DNA of 64,000 nt from an uncultured Rhodospirillales bacterium (lineage in GTDB: Bacteria > Pseudomonadota > Alphaproteobacteria > Rhodospirillales > UBA2165). The notes beneath the pieces were generated by a model that made no database searches, was not told the origin of the DNA, and saw nothing but the letters and a program-made list of their open reading frames with translations. Positions 54,369-63,935 of this stretch are shown here, piece by piece (position 1 is the stretch's first letter; each line of letters begins with the position of its first letter). Where the stretch lies: NCBI GenBank assembly GCA_913055735.1, contig CAJXKD010000001.1:1956281-2020280 (forward strand). Reading direction: 5' to 3'. The translations under genes were made by a program, and so were the position numbers.

Positions 54369-54887
54369 TCAGGGCCGGATCGCCTCGGTTGATATCCAGG
54401 TAAGGCCGTCAGCCAATTTACGAAAGATATCCTCGATCTCTGTATCCGGGGAGAGCGCCACGAGATGGCTGCGGCACCGACGGCAATCCGAACTGCCGAA
54501 GCCTGGAATGGGGATCGACGCATCCGGTAAGGCGGCCATCCGCGCGACAATGTCACATTCCGTCAACGACATGCCTGCCCAAAGAGCCGTCACGCCCGCG
54601 ATGCAGGTCAGTTGATCGATATGCCAATGACGCCGCTTGTCCTGCCTTAGATGCCGAAGGACCCGACTACGGATGCCGCCGGGGCCCCGGGCGCTGCCGC
54701 CATAAACATAACGGCCAGGGGGAAGTTGTAGGGAAAGTTCCGGGGCAAGCCCGGCGCCTTTTCCGCCTTGTTTCGCGCGGGGCCTGAGGACCCTTAACGG
54801 ATGCTGAAGGTCGATGATCAGGGCGTAGCACCCCGCCGAATCGGGCAATTCCGCGGGTTCCGCGAGCAAGGGCGTCGGACGGGACAT
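54369..54887 (-). CDS. DUF123 / GIY-YIG-like nuclease-fold protein
   Basis: 172 residues from the ATG at 54887. The block SAGCYALIIDLQHPLRVLRP, GRYVYGGSARGPGGIRSRVLRHLRQDKRRHWHIDQLT and GFGSSDCRRCRSHLVAL are typical of DUF123 (GIY-YIG-like; in some archaea fused to endonuclease III). Cys and His pattern after GFGSSDC could bind a metal. Possibly a DNA-processing protein. Divergent from the cyclic-nucleotide-domain gene. Confidence 0.88.
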   Translation of the reverse strand: MSRPTPLLAEPAELPDSAGCYALIIDLQHPLRVLRPRAKQGGKGAGLAPELSLQLPPGRYVYGGSARGPGGIRSRVLRHLRQDKRRHWHIDQLTCIAGVTALWAGMSLTECDIVARMAALPDASIPIPGFGSSDCRRCRSHLVALSPDTEIEDIFRKLADGLTWISTEAIRP

Positions 54888-55034
54888 AATGACGATCACC
54901 GTTTACTGAATTGCAATCTAAATGCCTCAAAAACGTGCCTTCGGCCATACGGCATTTGCGCCGTCTGCCGGTCCCCAGACTGGTCCGCGCGTGCCGCGCG
55001 CCGACCGCTCGATCGACGAACCGGGAGGTGCCTG

Positions 55035-56954
55035 TTGTCCAAGTTCGAACGGCGTTACAAGAGCGGCGAGATCATATTCAGGGAAGGAGAGCCGAGCACC
55101 TCGGCCTTCATCGTTACATCCGGACAAGTTGAATTGGTAAAGCGCGCCGGTTCGCGCATGACCCGTATCGCCATGTTCAAGGCAGGCGACCTGTTCGGTG
55201 AAATGGGGCTGATCGATCGCAGTCTTCGCGATGCCACGGCACGGGCGGTGGGGATCGTGACCGTCGACGTCATTCGGAAGGACGAATTTCTGTCCGCCAT
55301 TCAGAAACGTCCCGACGTGGCCCTTTCCATCATCGGTAATTTGTCCGAACGCTTGAACAAACCCAAGGGCCAGGCAAACGTTCCCGCCGTAGTTCCCGCA
55401 CAGACCTCGCAACTCCCGGCGAAGCGCGCCGCTACACCTCTCGCGAAACGGGCTGCGAAGCCAACCGCGCAATCGCAACCGGCGTCGAAAGGATTCTGGG
55501 GGTTTGTCGATTACCTGCTGGCACAACCGGAGCGGCGCGCAAAAATGGTGACGATCCTGGTCATGCCCATCGCCGGTGCCAACGGAAAGCAGATCACCCC
55601 GAGCATTGTTGAGGCACTCAAGCGATATCCAGGTGTCCGCCCCAAGGTGGTGGATGAACCGTTCTTCGATCCCGACGGGAAGATGACTTTATCGGAACTG
55701 TTAATTGCGGCGCGCGGCCGGATGAAACAGGCCGAGGCAAATCTGCTTATCTGGGGTGCCGTCAATGATTCCGGCACGACCGTGCACCTCCGCTTTATTT
55801 CCCATCAACTAGACGAAGATCCGCCCGGCGCCTTTCTGCCCAGCGACCGCTTGGCCTTGCCGGTACCGTTGACGCGCGAATCGTGGGATTTACTGGCGGC
55901 GGTGGCGTTCGCGGCCACCGTTTCCCGGGTCGAGGCCCACCGGCAATTGCTGCGCCGGCATTTGACCCCGGCGTTCGAATCGGCCCGGAACTCGCGCCGC
56001 GAGCCGCCTATGGAATTGAATCACGCGGACCGGGCGACGGTTCAGGCTTGTTACGGCAATATCGCTGCCCAGCTCGGTTATCAATCCGGTGACGTCAACT
56101 GGTACCGGGAAGCGGCGCTTGCCTATCAAGAAGCGCTGGATGGCCTGTCGCAAGAGACCACGCCCCTCGATTGGGCGACCGTGCAGCGGCACCTGGGAAC
56201 GGTACGTCAGGTTCTCGGAGAAAAGCGCAATGACGCGGCGATACTCGAAAACGCCGCCGAGGCGTTGGAATCGGCACTTAGCACCTTCACGCTGGAGGCA
56301 TTTCCCTGGGATTGGGCGGCGCTGCATGCGCGGCTCGGATCAATCTACTATAGGTTGGATGGCCTCAAGAGAGACGGCGAACTTCTTAAAAGATCGGTCG
56401 CTGCCTTTCAGAACGCGCTGCAGATTTATTCCCGTAATGGTGCCCCTATGCGGTGGGCCGAGGTGAAGAACAATCTGAGCCAATCGCTTCAGGTGCTGGG
56501 CGATCTGAGCCGCAGCACGACCAACCTGAAACGCGCCGTCGAGGCTTGTCACGAAGCCCTGCAGGTCCGCAGCCGAGAAGTGACTCCGGTATTGTGGGCG
56601 TCGACGCAAAACAATCTCGGATCGGCCTTGTTCCTGCTGGCGCGCCAGACGGAAGATCCCGAGCACCTGGAAGGCGCCGCCGAGGCTTTCGGTATGGCGC
56701 TCGAAGTCTATAGAAAGCAGGGGTTTGAACGTCTTGCCAGCGTGGCCGAGCGCAATATGGCCAAGGCGGAGCAACAGCTACGGGCACGTCTGGCCCGCCG
56801 GGTCGCCAACGTTTATTGGGAGAATGAGGTCGTGGATATCGAAACGGCCGCCGCCGAGGCCCAAAAAACGCCGAAAAATGCCGCTGAACGGGAGGCCGCG
56901 CGCCGCGCTGTCCGCCGGGAACTCGCCAAGGCCTTGACCCGGACGGGTAATTGA
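55035..56954 (+). CDS. cyclic nucleotide-binding domain + TPR protein
   Basis: 639 residues from the TTG at 55035 with GGGAGG five bases upstream; the frame is open further upstream but that part overlaps the divergent gene. Residues 1-115 form a cNMP-binding domain (SGEIIFREGEPSTSAFIVTSGQVELVKRAG, GDLFGEMGLIDRSLRDATARA). A Pro/Ala/Lys linker follows, then an alpha/beta region (~160-300), then TPR-like repeats (ALAYQEALDGL, AEALESALSTF, LQIYSRNGAPMRWAEVKNNL). No effector domain is recognised. It may be a scaffold sensing a nucleotide. Confidence 0.8.
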   Translation: MSKFERRYKSGEIIFREGEPSTSAFIVTSGQVELVKRAGSRMTRIAMFKAGDLFGEMGLIDRSLRDATARAVGIVTVDVIRKDEFLSAIQKRPDVALSIIGNLSERLNKPKGQANVPAVVPAQTSQLPAKRAATPLAKRAAKPTAQSQPASKGFWGFVDYLLAQPERRAKMVTILVMPIAGANGKQITPSIVEALKRYPGVRPKVVDEPFFDPDGKMTLSELLIAARGRMKQAEANLLIWGAVNDSGTTVHLRFISHQLDEDPPGAFLPSDRLALPVPLTRESWDLLAAVAFAATVSRVEAHRQLLRRHLTPAFESARNSRREPPMELNHADRATVQACYGNIAAQLGYQSGDVNWYREAALAYQEALDGLSQETTPLDWATVQRHLGTVRQVLGEKRNDAAILENAAEALESALSTFTLEAFPWDWAALHARLGSIYYRLDGLKRDGELLKRSVAAFQNALQIYSRNGAPMRWAEVKNNLSQSLQVLGDLSRSTTNLKRAVEACHEALQVRSREVTPVLWASTQNNLGSALFLLARQTEDPEHLEGAAEAFGMALEVYRKQGFERLASVAERNMAKAEQQLRARLARRVANVYWENEVVDIETAAAEAQKTPKNAAEREAARRAVRRELAKALTRTGN

Positions 56955-57067
56955 TTTTTCTTCTCCCCGAATTTTTGTCGTATCGGTTGTGATTATAAGG
57001 GGCGTTCCCATGGCGACATGGTGCCCCATAAAATTTATTTTTAGGGCACCTGCCCGCAGGGGGGATT

Positions 57068-57469
57068 ATGACGGACCGCGAAGCGGTGTTGTTCGCCAAC
57101 GAGGCATTTTACCTCGCATTTCAAACCGGGGATTTTGATGAAATGGACCGGTTATGGGCTACGAAAGCCACAGTAAGCTGTATACACCCGGGTTGGCACC
57201 ATTTGGTGGGCCGCGACGTGGTGATGGAAAGTTGGGAAGGCATTCTCAATCATCCGGAATCGAGCAATATGCAGTTTCGTGATCCGGTGGCCATTCAGCA
57301 TGACGATTTTGCGATGGTTATCTGTTACGAATTCCTGACAAATCATGCCGCTGTGGCGACGAATTGTTTCGTCCGGGAAGACAACGCCTGGCAAATGGTG
57401 CATCACCAGGCTACGGTGACGCCCACGACGCGGCCGGGCCCGCAGGCGTCAAATACCACTCAACACTAA
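57068..57469 (+). CDS. NTF2/SnoaL-like protein (DUF4440 type)
   Basis: 133 residues. NTF2 fold: LFANEAFYLAFQTGDFDEMDRLWATKATVSCIHPGWHHLVGRDVVMESWEGIL, then FAMVICYEFLTNHAAVATNCFVREDNAWQMVHHQATVTP. The His-containing HPGW motif is common in this subgroup. Probably a ligand-binding or detoxification protein; not testable by eye. Its stop overlaps that of the Sir2 gene (convergent). Confidence 0.88.
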   Translation: MTDREAVLFANEAFYLAFQTGDFDEMDRLWATKATVSCIHPGWHHLVGRDVVMESWEGILNHPESSNMQFRDPVAIQHDDFAMVICYEFLTNHAAVATNCFVREDNAWQMVHHQATVTPTTRPGPQASNTTQH

Positions 57470-58215
57470 TGATCGACGACGCGTTCTAGGGTTGGGCCAA
57501 TCTCCGTATTGAGGACCAGGTCGGCGAGCGGGTCGAGATCCGTTGGGTCGCGGTTCAGGATGACCAGCCGGGCACCTTGTTCCTTGGCGACGACCGGGAA
57601 ACCAGCGGCCGGGAAGACCACCAACGATGACCCGATGGTGATGAACAGATCGGCATTGTCCGTTGCTGCGCGGGCTTGCAGCATCGGTTCCTCGGGCATC
57701 GGCTGGCCGAAGGAGATTGTCGCGGTTTTGATGTAGCCACCGCAATCGCCGCAATGGGGCAACGAGCCCTGGGCGGCGAAGGCTTCCTTGATCGGTTCGT
57801 TCTCGTAGCGCTTGCCGCACTCCAGGCACGTGGAATAGGTGGCGTTGCCGTGAAGCTCGATCACCCGGTCGTCGGGCACGCCCGAGGCCTGGTGCAGCCC
57901 ATCGATATTCTGGGTGATAACGTGTGTGACCTTACCCGAACGGACCAGTTGCGCGATGGCGAGGTGTCCCTTGTTGGGTTTGGCGGTCATCATCACCTTG
58001 TCGGTCTCGATCTTGCGTCGCCAGGTTTCGCGCCGCGCTTCTTCGGACGCGAGAAAATCCTGGAAATAGATGGGCTGGTTCTTGGTCCAGACGCCGCCGG
58101 GGCTGCGGAAATCGGGGATGCCGGACTCGGTGGAGATGCCGGCGCCGGTGAACACCACGGCGTTTTGGCTCTGGTCCAGCAGCTCCTTGAAATAGCCGAT
58201 TTCCGTATCGATCAT
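57466..58215 (-). CDS. cobB: Sir2-family NAD-dependent protein deacylase
   Basis: 249 residues. NAD site: FTGAGISTESGIPDFRSPGGVW, catalytic HGN and TQNIDGLHQASG, and the zinc module CLECGKRYE ... CGDCGGYIK. The GSS...FPAAG and NRDPTDLD motifs complete the fold. It removes acetyl or related acyl groups from lysines. The gene name is the usual bacterial one; the acyl specificity is not read from sequence. Confidence 0.95.
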   Translation of the reverse strand: MIDTEIGYFKELLDQSQNAVVFTGAGISTESGIPDFRSPGGVWTKNQPIYFQDFLASEEARRETWRRKIETDKVMMTAKPNKGHLAIAQLVRSGKVTHVITQNIDGLHQASGVPDDRVIELHGNATYSTCLECGKRYENEPIKEAFAAQGSLPHCGDCGGYIKTATISFGQPMPEEPMLQARAATDNADLFITIGSSLVVFPAAGFPVVAKEQGARLVILNRDPTDLDPLADLVLNTEIGPTLERVVDH

Positions 58216-58240
58216 TTCCCGTTCCCGTCCGTCGAGGTGA

Positions 58241-58927
58241 TCAGGCGGAGCCGGCGTCGGGCACCAGGCGGTATTGCCAGACCCGGGCCGGCCAAACGTT
58301 GCGCAAGATCAGCGGCGATGCTTCGGCATTCACCAGTCCGCGCCCAATGGGGATGGGGGACCGATAGAAATAGGTGAATTGGATGAACGGCCCACCGGCC
58401 TCCATCAATCTCAAACTCTCCAACAACAGCCGTTGGCGGAGGGAGGGCCGGTGCGTGAGAAGGGGTAATCCCGAGACGACAGCGGCGATGGGACCAACAT
58501 CGCTTTGCCGTATCGCTTTGGGCGCGCGGAAGGCGTCCAACGGCAGGATCTGCGCGCCCGGGTAGCGCCGTTGCAGAAGATCGCAAAACTGCGGTTCCGT
58601 CTCCACAAGCACCAAGCGCTCCTGATCGATCCCCCGGCGAATCAAGGCGGCGGTAACCGAGCCCGTGCCCGATCCGAGTTCCACCACCAATCCCGGTTGG
58701 CAAGGATCCACCGCGGCCGCCATTTCGTCGGCGAGGAAACGCCCACTCGGAAACTGGGCCCCGATACGCAGGGGGTCTTTCATTGAAATCCCGAAAAAGC
58801 GTGCCCAGTCCCCAGGATCCGTCCGCCGTCGTGCGGCGTACCCGAGACGGTCCTCGCCCCCGACCTCTAATGGCCTGTGAGAGACGGGGTCATCCCGCAA
58901 CGGCTGCAGATCTTCGTGCGTGTCCAT
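58241..58927 (-). CDS. PmtA-like SAM-dependent methyltransferase
   Basis: 228 residues. SAM motif LVVELGSGTGSVTAALIRRG, upstream block FPSGRFLADEMAAAVDP and downstream LVETEPQFCDLLQRRYPGAQILPLDAF, VVSGLPLLTHRP, GGPFIQFTYFY. This matches the alphaproteobacterial phosphatidylethanolamine N-methyltransferase (PmtA) type. It may make phosphatidylcholine, but related rRNA methyltransferase-like proteins share the fold. An inner ATG at 58783 is an alternative start. Confidence 0.8.
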   Translation of the reverse strand: MDTHEDLQPLRDDPVSHRPLEVGGEDRLGYAARRRTDPGDWARFFGISMKDPLRIGAQFPSGRFLADEMAAAVDPCQPGLVVELGSGTGSVTAALIRRGIDQERLVLVETEPQFCDLLQRRYPGAQILPLDAFRAPKAIRQSDVGPIAAVVSGLPLLTHRPSLRQRLLLESLRLMEAGGPFIQFTYFYRSPIPIGRGLVNAEASPLILRNVWPARVWQYRLVPDAGSA

Positions 58928-59037
58928 ATGTTCCTAATCTCTGTCCGTCCACTGACCGGAAGAGTATCAGAAACGACGGCGCCGGGAACAGTTACAGGAC
59001 AGTAATGTTCGACAGGCGGTTCAGGTGGTTCAGGCGG

Positions 59038-59877
59038 CTAAATGCGAATTTCGCCCAGATACACGCTGTCGCCCAGGGTCACGTCCAGCGACTTGGGTGG
59101 ATGGCCCTCAGCCTTGATCTCGACCCGGTATTGTCCCCGGTCGGCTTCCAGTCCGTCGAACTTGAAATCGCCATAGACGTCGGTGGTGGTTTCCGCCACT
59201 TGCCGGTCGTTGCGGGACAGGGTTACGGCGGCGCCCGGGACGCAATCGACCGTATCGCCGGCGGCGGCTTCGACACTGCCGCCGATGAAGCTGCGATTGA
59301 AGCGCGACAGGTTCTTGTACCAGATGCGCGGCTTGGTGCCCGCTTCCGGTTTCAGGTGCTCCAGCCCCTCGCTGGCAGCGCGGCGCTGCATGTCGGCATC
59401 GTTGGTCTTCACCGCTTCGAGGGCGCCGGCGGAGCACACGGTGACGGCGCGCGGCTCCTTCCAGCCATCGTCGAGAAGGTGCGCATCGAAAATCCAATGT
59501 TGCGGAATCTGTTTTTCCTCATTCCACCACACGGCACCGTAGGGACAGGCATCCACTAAGTGTCTCTGTCCCTTGGCTTTTTCGGGATCTATGATGACGA
59601 TGCCGTCGGCACGCTTGGTCACCGCGCCGTTTTCTGCCTTTTTGACGCACGGTGCATCGTCGCAATGCTGGCACATCACCGGCAGGAAGGCGACATCGAT
59701 CATCGGGGTTTGGCCGCGCTCCTTGCGCTGGATGTTGATCCACTTGTGGCCGTGCTTCGGCATCTCCGCCGCGTAGCCGGGGAAGCTGTTGCCCACATGT
59801 TCGTCATGATTGGCGAGGACGCACAATTGGCAATTGGTGCAGTTGGCGACGTCGACGATCAGGTTCCACTTGCTCAT
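59038..59877 (-). CDS. Fe-S subunit of molybdopterin oxidoreductase (transhydroxylase beta-type)
   Basis: 279 residues from the ATG at 59877, preceded by GGGAGG. The ferredoxin motifs are CTNCQLC, then CQHCDDAPC, then DACPYGAVWW, enough for about three [4Fe-4S] clusters. A C-terminal beta domain (VTLSRNDRQVAETTTDVYGDFKFDGLEADRGQYRVEIKAEG) matches the small subunit of pyrogallol-phloroglucinol transhydroxylase. It passes electrons between the large subunit and outside. Starts 11 bases after the large subunit stop. Confidence 0.88.
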   Translation of the reverse strand: MSKWNLIVDVANCTNCQLCVLANHDEHVGNSFPGYAAEMPKHGHKWINIQRKERGQTPMIDVAFLPVMCQHCDDAPCVKKAENGAVTKRADGIVIIDPEKAKGQRHLVDACPYGAVWWNEEKQIPQHWIFDAHLLDDGWKEPRAVTVCSAGALEAVKTNDADMQRRAASEGLEHLKPEAGTKPRIWYKNLSRFNRSFIGGSVEAAAGDTVDCVPGAAVTLSRNDRQVAETTTDVYGDFKFDGLEADRGQYRVEIKAEGHPPKSLDVTLGDSVYLGEIRI

Positions 59878-59888
59878 CGCTGCCTCCC

Positions 59889-62800
59889 TTATTCCGCGGC
59901 CACGGCAACGGGGGCCGTAATCACCGCCGCGTCGCCCTCGCGGACTTTGCGGGTGAACTGGATATTGCCATCCCACGGCACGACCTGAACCATCGCCGTC
60001 GAGGATCCCATGGAGTGGCCTTTCTTCAATTGCGAGCGCGGCGGGGTGAGCAGGTTGAGGCAGCCGCCCAGATCCACCGATTTGCCGTGCTCGCCCGCGG
60101 GCTCGTAGACGGCGCAGGATTCGTAGCCGTGTACCACGCCGCGGGTGAGGCGGTTGGTGATTAGGGCGGCGCAGATCACCGCGCCCCGGTCATTGAACAC
60201 CTTAATCAGATCGTGGTTCTTGATGCCCCGCTCGGCAGCGTCCTCGGCATTGACACGCAGCGCCCAGTAATAACGTCCGTCGACCTTGACGCGGTGATCT
60301 TCGATATCGTTGAGGAATGTGTCCTTGCCGTCGCCCTGGGTATGGAAGCTGTAGCGCGGATGCGGCGTGAGCATCTGCAGCGGATAGTCGGCCATAATCT
60401 CCCGGTTGGCGGGGCCTTCGAAGGCGGGGTTGTATTTGACGATGGGCGGCCGCTCTTGATCGTCCGCATCGAACCGTTTGAGGCTCTGGCATTCGAACTC
60501 GATCTTGCCTGATTGGGTTTGCAGCCCTTTGAGATATTCTTCCGTGTAATCGGAGGGCAGCGGCATCGGCTCCGGCACATCCTTTTTGCGGCCTTCGTAG
60601 AACCAGCGCCAGGAAACGTTGTCGCGAAGCTCTTCCGGGTTGGCGGGCAGCACGACGTAGCCTTTGCGAATGAAGTCCTCCCATTTGACAATCTTCGGCA
60701 GATCGGAGGCGTCGAACTCCCGTTTCGCCCAATCCAGTTCGCTCATGCCCTCCGAGAAATAGGCAGCGAGCCCGAGGCGCTTGCTCAGTTCCAGGAAAAT
60801 CTGGAAATCGGATTTGGACTTGCCCAGCGGTTCGATCACCTTGTGCTGGAAGATGATTAGCCGGTGGTTGAGCTGTGTCTGGCCGTGGTGGGCGTAACCG
60901 CCGAGGGCCGCCCATTCGGATATGTCCGGCCGCTCGAAGTTGGTGCAGGCGGGCAGGATCACATCGGCGAACTTTGCCTCGCCTTCGTTCCAGATGCTCT
61001 GGTTGACGACGAATTCAAGCTCGGGCGACTGATACATCTCCACATGGCGGTTGGTGTCCGACATGGTCCCGAAGATCGAGCCGCCGTACTTGTAGAGCAT
61101 ATGGACCTTCGAATAGCCCGGCTTGGGGTAGCTGATCTTGTTGAACTGGGCTTCGATGGATTTGCCGTCCCAGACATAGCCCTCCGCCTTGCCCTTGAGG
61201 ATGGCGTCGGGCAATTGCAGCCGCGGGATGGATTGCTCGTTGGTATTGACCGACGGCAGTTGCGGCATGCGCTGATACAATTCCACCGACATGGCCGTGT
61301 GGTGCAGATCGCCCGACATGCCGCCTTCGGCATAGCCCGGGAAATAGAAATTGACGTCGACGGGCGTGCCCCATTGCAGGTTGCCCATATTGACGCCTGG
61401 CTTGCCGATGCCCTGCATGGCCATCAGACAGACCATGATCCGCGCCCATTGGATGCCGGTGGCGTTGCGGCAGGCACCGCCGTGGCCGTTGCCCCAGCCG
61501 CCGGCGCCGAGATAGGTTTTCTTCCTGCCCCAATTGCGCGCGAGCGCGCGCACGGTCTTGGCGGGGACGCCGGTTTCCGCTTCCTGCCATTCGGGGGTTT
61601 TGGCGATACCGTCGTCGGTACCCAGGATGTAGTCGCGCCATACGTCGAAGCCGAGGGTTTTGGTCTCGACGAATTCCTTGTCGTAGAGGCCCTCGGCGAT
61701 CCACACATGCGCGATGGCGAGGGCCAGCGCCGTGTCGGTCGTCGGCTTCGGCGCGATCCATTTGCCGCCCAGCATCTGGGCGGTTTCGTTGTAATAGGGA
61801 TCGATGTGGACGATCTCTATATCGGTGTCCTTGAGCCACTGGCGGCGCACCGTGCCTTCTCCGGCGCCATAGGAGCCCGAGGTGGCGTCGGGATTGGCCG
61901 ACCAGAAGACGATCATCTCGGACTCTTTCAGCAGGTCTTCGACGGTGCCGTAGGTTTCGCATTGGCCAACCCGCAAGGATTGGCCCCAATGATGGACCGC
62001 GCCCCAATACCAGCCTTCCCAGCTGTCCGGATTGTGGTGGACCCGCGTCATGCCGACAGCGTTGATGAAGCGGAAGTTGGCGCTCAGGTAATAGCCGATG
62101 TTGCCCCAGGTGTGATGGGAGCCGTGGCTGTTGGCGATGGCGCCGGGGCCGTGCACGCGCTTGGCGCGCTTGATCTCGTTTGCGACGATGTCGAGGGCTT
62201 CGTCCCAGGAAATGCGCTCATAACCCGAGACACCCCGGTTCTGCGGATTGCGTTCGCCGTTGGGGTCGAAATCGACCCGCTTCATGGGATAGAGCAGCCT
62301 GTCCGGTGAATAGACCATCGACTTCCAGTTCTGGCCGTGCGGGGCGAGGGTGGTCTTGCGGGGCGGTGTGAAGGTCTTGCCGCGCGCTTCGATGGACCAG
62401 GGTTTGGGATCGCTGTCATCGAAGGTGATCGGCGTGATGCGCAGAATCTTGCCGTCTTTTTCGTAGACGAAGACCGGGCCGCCGTTGGTCATGCTGGTGT
62501 AGCGGGTGACGCCCTTGCCCATGTCGATGCCGTATTTCCAGCCGACGCTTTGAGTCAGCATCATGGTTTGCGTCCACCAGTTGGTGAGTTCCTCCTCGCC
62601 CTCGAGGGTGATGGTGAAGTCTTTTAGCGCGTTGATCTGATCCAACTGATTGATGGGCGGCATCAACAAATCGGCGGCAATGGCCGCTGTCTTGAAGCTC
62701 AACACTACATCGGGATTGGCGTGCAGCCCGCGCCCGGTGGCCAGCTTGCCGTCGTTGAGGGTGAACCAGCGCCCCACCCGACCGTCGCGGGTGCGCAACT

Positions 62801-62915
62801 GCGCCGTCAGGTTCTTTTCCTTAAGCCGGTCGCGGAAGGCTTCGTAGCGCAGCGCCCGCTGGCGCAGCAGCATCGCCAAACCATACAGAATGAGAGTGAA
62901 TTTATATTCCGTCAT
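59889..62915 (-). CDS. molybdopterin oxidoreductase (transhydroxylase/resorcinol hydroxylase type) with N-terminal SCP2-like domain
   Basis: 1008 residues from the ATG at 62915, preceded by GGGAGG. Residues 1-130 resemble an SCP2 sterol-carrier fold ([37 protein letters not shown] and [19 protein letters not shown]). From about 180 the Mo-bis-MGD enzyme begins ([133 protein letters not shown]). No N-terminal [4Fe-4S] motif and no twin-arginine signal, so cytoplasmic. This matches the pyrogallol transhydroxylase family; the SCP2 fusion is unusual. Confidence 0.88.
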   Translation of the reverse strand: MTEYKFTLILYGLAMLLRQRALRYEAFRDRLKEKNLTAQLRTRDGRVGRWFTLNDGKLATGRGLHANPDVVLSFKTAAIAADLLMPPINQLDQINALKDFTITLEGEEELTNWWTQTMMLTQSVGWKYGIDMGKGVTRYTSMTNGGPVFVYEKDGKILRITPITFDDSDPKPWSIEARGKTFTPPRKTTLAPHGQNWKSMVYSPDRLLYPMKRVDFDPNGERNPQNRGVSGYERISWDEALDIVANEIKRAKRVHGPGAIANSHGSHHTWGNIGYYLSANFRFINAVGMTRVHHNPDSWEGWYWGAVHHWGQSLRVGQCETYGTVEDLLKESEMIVFWSANPDATSGSYGAGEGTVRRQWLKDTDIEIVHIDPYYNETAQMLGGKWIAPKPTTDTALALAIAHVWIAEGLYDKEFVETKTLGFDVWRDYILGTDDGIAKTPEWQEAETGVPAKTVRALARNWGRKKTYLGAGGWGNGHGGACRNATGIQWARIMVCLMAMQGIGKPGVNMGNLQWGTPVDVNFYFPGYAEGGMSGDLHHTAMSVELYQRMPQLPSVNTNEQSIPRLQLPDAILKGKAEGYVWDGKSIEAQFNKISYPKPGYSKVHMLYKYGGSIFGTMSDTNRHVEMYQSPELEFVVNQSIWNEGEAKFADVILPACTNFERPDISEWAALGGYAHHGQTQLNHRLIIFQHKVIEPLGKSKSDFQIFLELSKRLGLAAYFSEGMSELDWAKREFDASDLPKIVKWEDFIRKGYVVLPANPEELRDNVSWRWFYEGRKKDVPEPMPLPSDYTEEYLKGLQTQSGKIEFECQSLKRFDADDQERPPIVKYNPAFEGPANREIMADYPLQMLTPHPRYSFHTQGDGKDTFLNDIEDHRVKVDGRYYWALRVNAEDAAERGIKNHDLIKVFNDRGAVICAALITNRLTRGVVHGYESCAVYEPAGEHGKSVDLGGCLNLLTPPRSQLKKGHSMGSSTAMVQVVPWDGNIQFTRKVREGDAAVITAPVAVAAE

Positions 62916-62957
62916 GACGCCTCCCTTTCGCCGGCCGGATTGCGCCAGCATTAGTTC

Positions 62958-62993
62958 ATTGCAAACTAACAACTTGACAGTATACTGTCAATA
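62958..62993. promoter_or_regulatory. MarR operator overlapping divergent promoters; leaderless start
   Basis: The perfect palindrome TTGACAGTATACTGTCAA lies at 62974-62991, one base before the marR ATG at 62993. Reading the plus strand, TTGCAA (62959-62964) and TATACT (62981-62986) are spaced by 16 bases, and the expected transcription start would be at or next to the ATG, so the mRNA looks leaderless. On the minus strand TTGACA within the palindrome and TAGTTT, 17 bases apart, form a candidate promoter for the molybdoenzyme genes. Confidence 0.7.
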
Positions 62994-63493
62994 TGTCCGA
63001 AAGTCAGACAATGCCAAACCCATCCGATATCTTTGACAAACCCGGTCATCTGATCCGGCGCCTGCAGCAGATTGCCGTGGCGTTGTTTATGGAGGAGACC
63101 GCGGCTCATGGTCTGACCCCTATTCAGTATTCGGCGCTTCTTGCGGTGCGGCTGTGGCCGGGGATGGACCATGCGGGCCTCGGCAAGATCACGGCACTTG
63201 ACCGGTCCACCGTTGCCGACGTTATTCGCCGGTTGGAGGCAAAGGGGTTTCTCCGTCGCGAAACCACCGAGGAGGACAAGAGGGTAAAGCTGGTTTTTCT
63301 GACGGAGACGGGTGAAAAGGCTCTCGACACCGCGGAGACGGCGGTCGAAGACACTCAAAAACGTATCCTGGCGCCTCTTGATCCTGACGAGCGGAAATCC
63401 TTCGTTGCGATGATGCGGAAAGTCGTCGCAGCCAACAACGATTTCAGCCGTGCCCCGCTGAGGGAAACGGCGGGCAAGCATCGCGCTGAATAG
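62993..63493 (+). CDS. MarR family transcriptional regulator
   Basis: 166 residues. Winged helix: HGLTPIQYSALLAVRLWPGMDHAGLGKITALDRSTVADVIRRLEAKGFLRRETTEEDKRVKLVFLTETGEKAL. The N-terminal PGHLIRRLQQIAVALFMEET is typical of aromatic-degradation MarR proteins. It is divergent from the molybdoenzyme operon and overlaps its operator, so it most likely represses that operon until a phenolic or acid ligand appears. No Shine-Dalgarno sequence fits in the short space upstream. Confidence 0.92.
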   Translation: MSESQTMPNPSDIFDKPGHLIRRLQQIAVALFMEETAAHGLTPIQYSALLAVRLWPGMDHAGLGKITALDRSTVADVIRRLEAKGFLRRETTEEDKRVKLVFLTETGEKALDTAETAVEDTQKRILAPLDPDERKSFVAMMRKVVAANNDFSRAPLRETAGKHRAE

Positions 63494-63602
63494 TCTTGCT
63501 ACGGCCCGATACGAACCACTGCGTTGCTTTTCTCCGGTTCTTCATTGATCTAAGAGGATCGCGGCACGGCCGAATTTCGCAACGGTGAAAAGGGAACGAA
63601 CC

Positions 63603-63935
63603 ATGCAGGTCAATCGGATCGAAGATGTGAAAACCTATGATGCGCCGGGGCACTTCGATGTCGAGACGTTGCGCCTGCAGGGATTGGACGTTAGCGACGC
63701 GAAAGCCTTTTCCATCGGCATTTCCCATTTCCAGCCGGGTGGCGGCTGCGACCATGCTGGTTCGCCGCCGGAGAAAGCTTATGTCCTGCTGTCCGGCGAA
63801 TTGACGGTGATCACCGACGGCGGCGAGGTCACGTTGAAGCCGATGGATTCCTGCTATATCGCGCCCAACGAAAACCGGTCGATCATCAACCGGGGCAGCG
63901 ACATTGCGACGCTTCTGGTAGTGATGGCCTCTTAA
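63603..63935 (+). CDS. cupin domain protein
   Basis: 110 residues from the ATG at 63603; a GTG at 63585 is in frame. One cupin barrel: FSIGISHFQPGGGCDHAGSPPEKAYVLLSGELTVITDGGEVTLKPMDSCYIAPNENRSIINRGSD. The first metal motif usually reads G(X)5HXH; here it is GGGCDHAG..EK, with a Cys and one His plus Glu, so the metal set is altered. Possibly an accessory or enzyme in the same pathway as the molybdoenzyme. Confidence 0.88.
   Translation: MQVNRIEDVKTYDAPGHFDVETLRLQGLDVSDAKAFSIGISHFQPGGGCDHAGSPPEKAYVLLSGELTVITDGGEVTLKPMDSCYIAPNENRSIINRGSDIATLLVVMAS

Noticed and set aside
60864..62309. 481-residue open frame on the plus strand
   Set aside because: It runs antisense within the molybdoenzyme gene, shows no family motifs and is explained by high GC with few stop codons.
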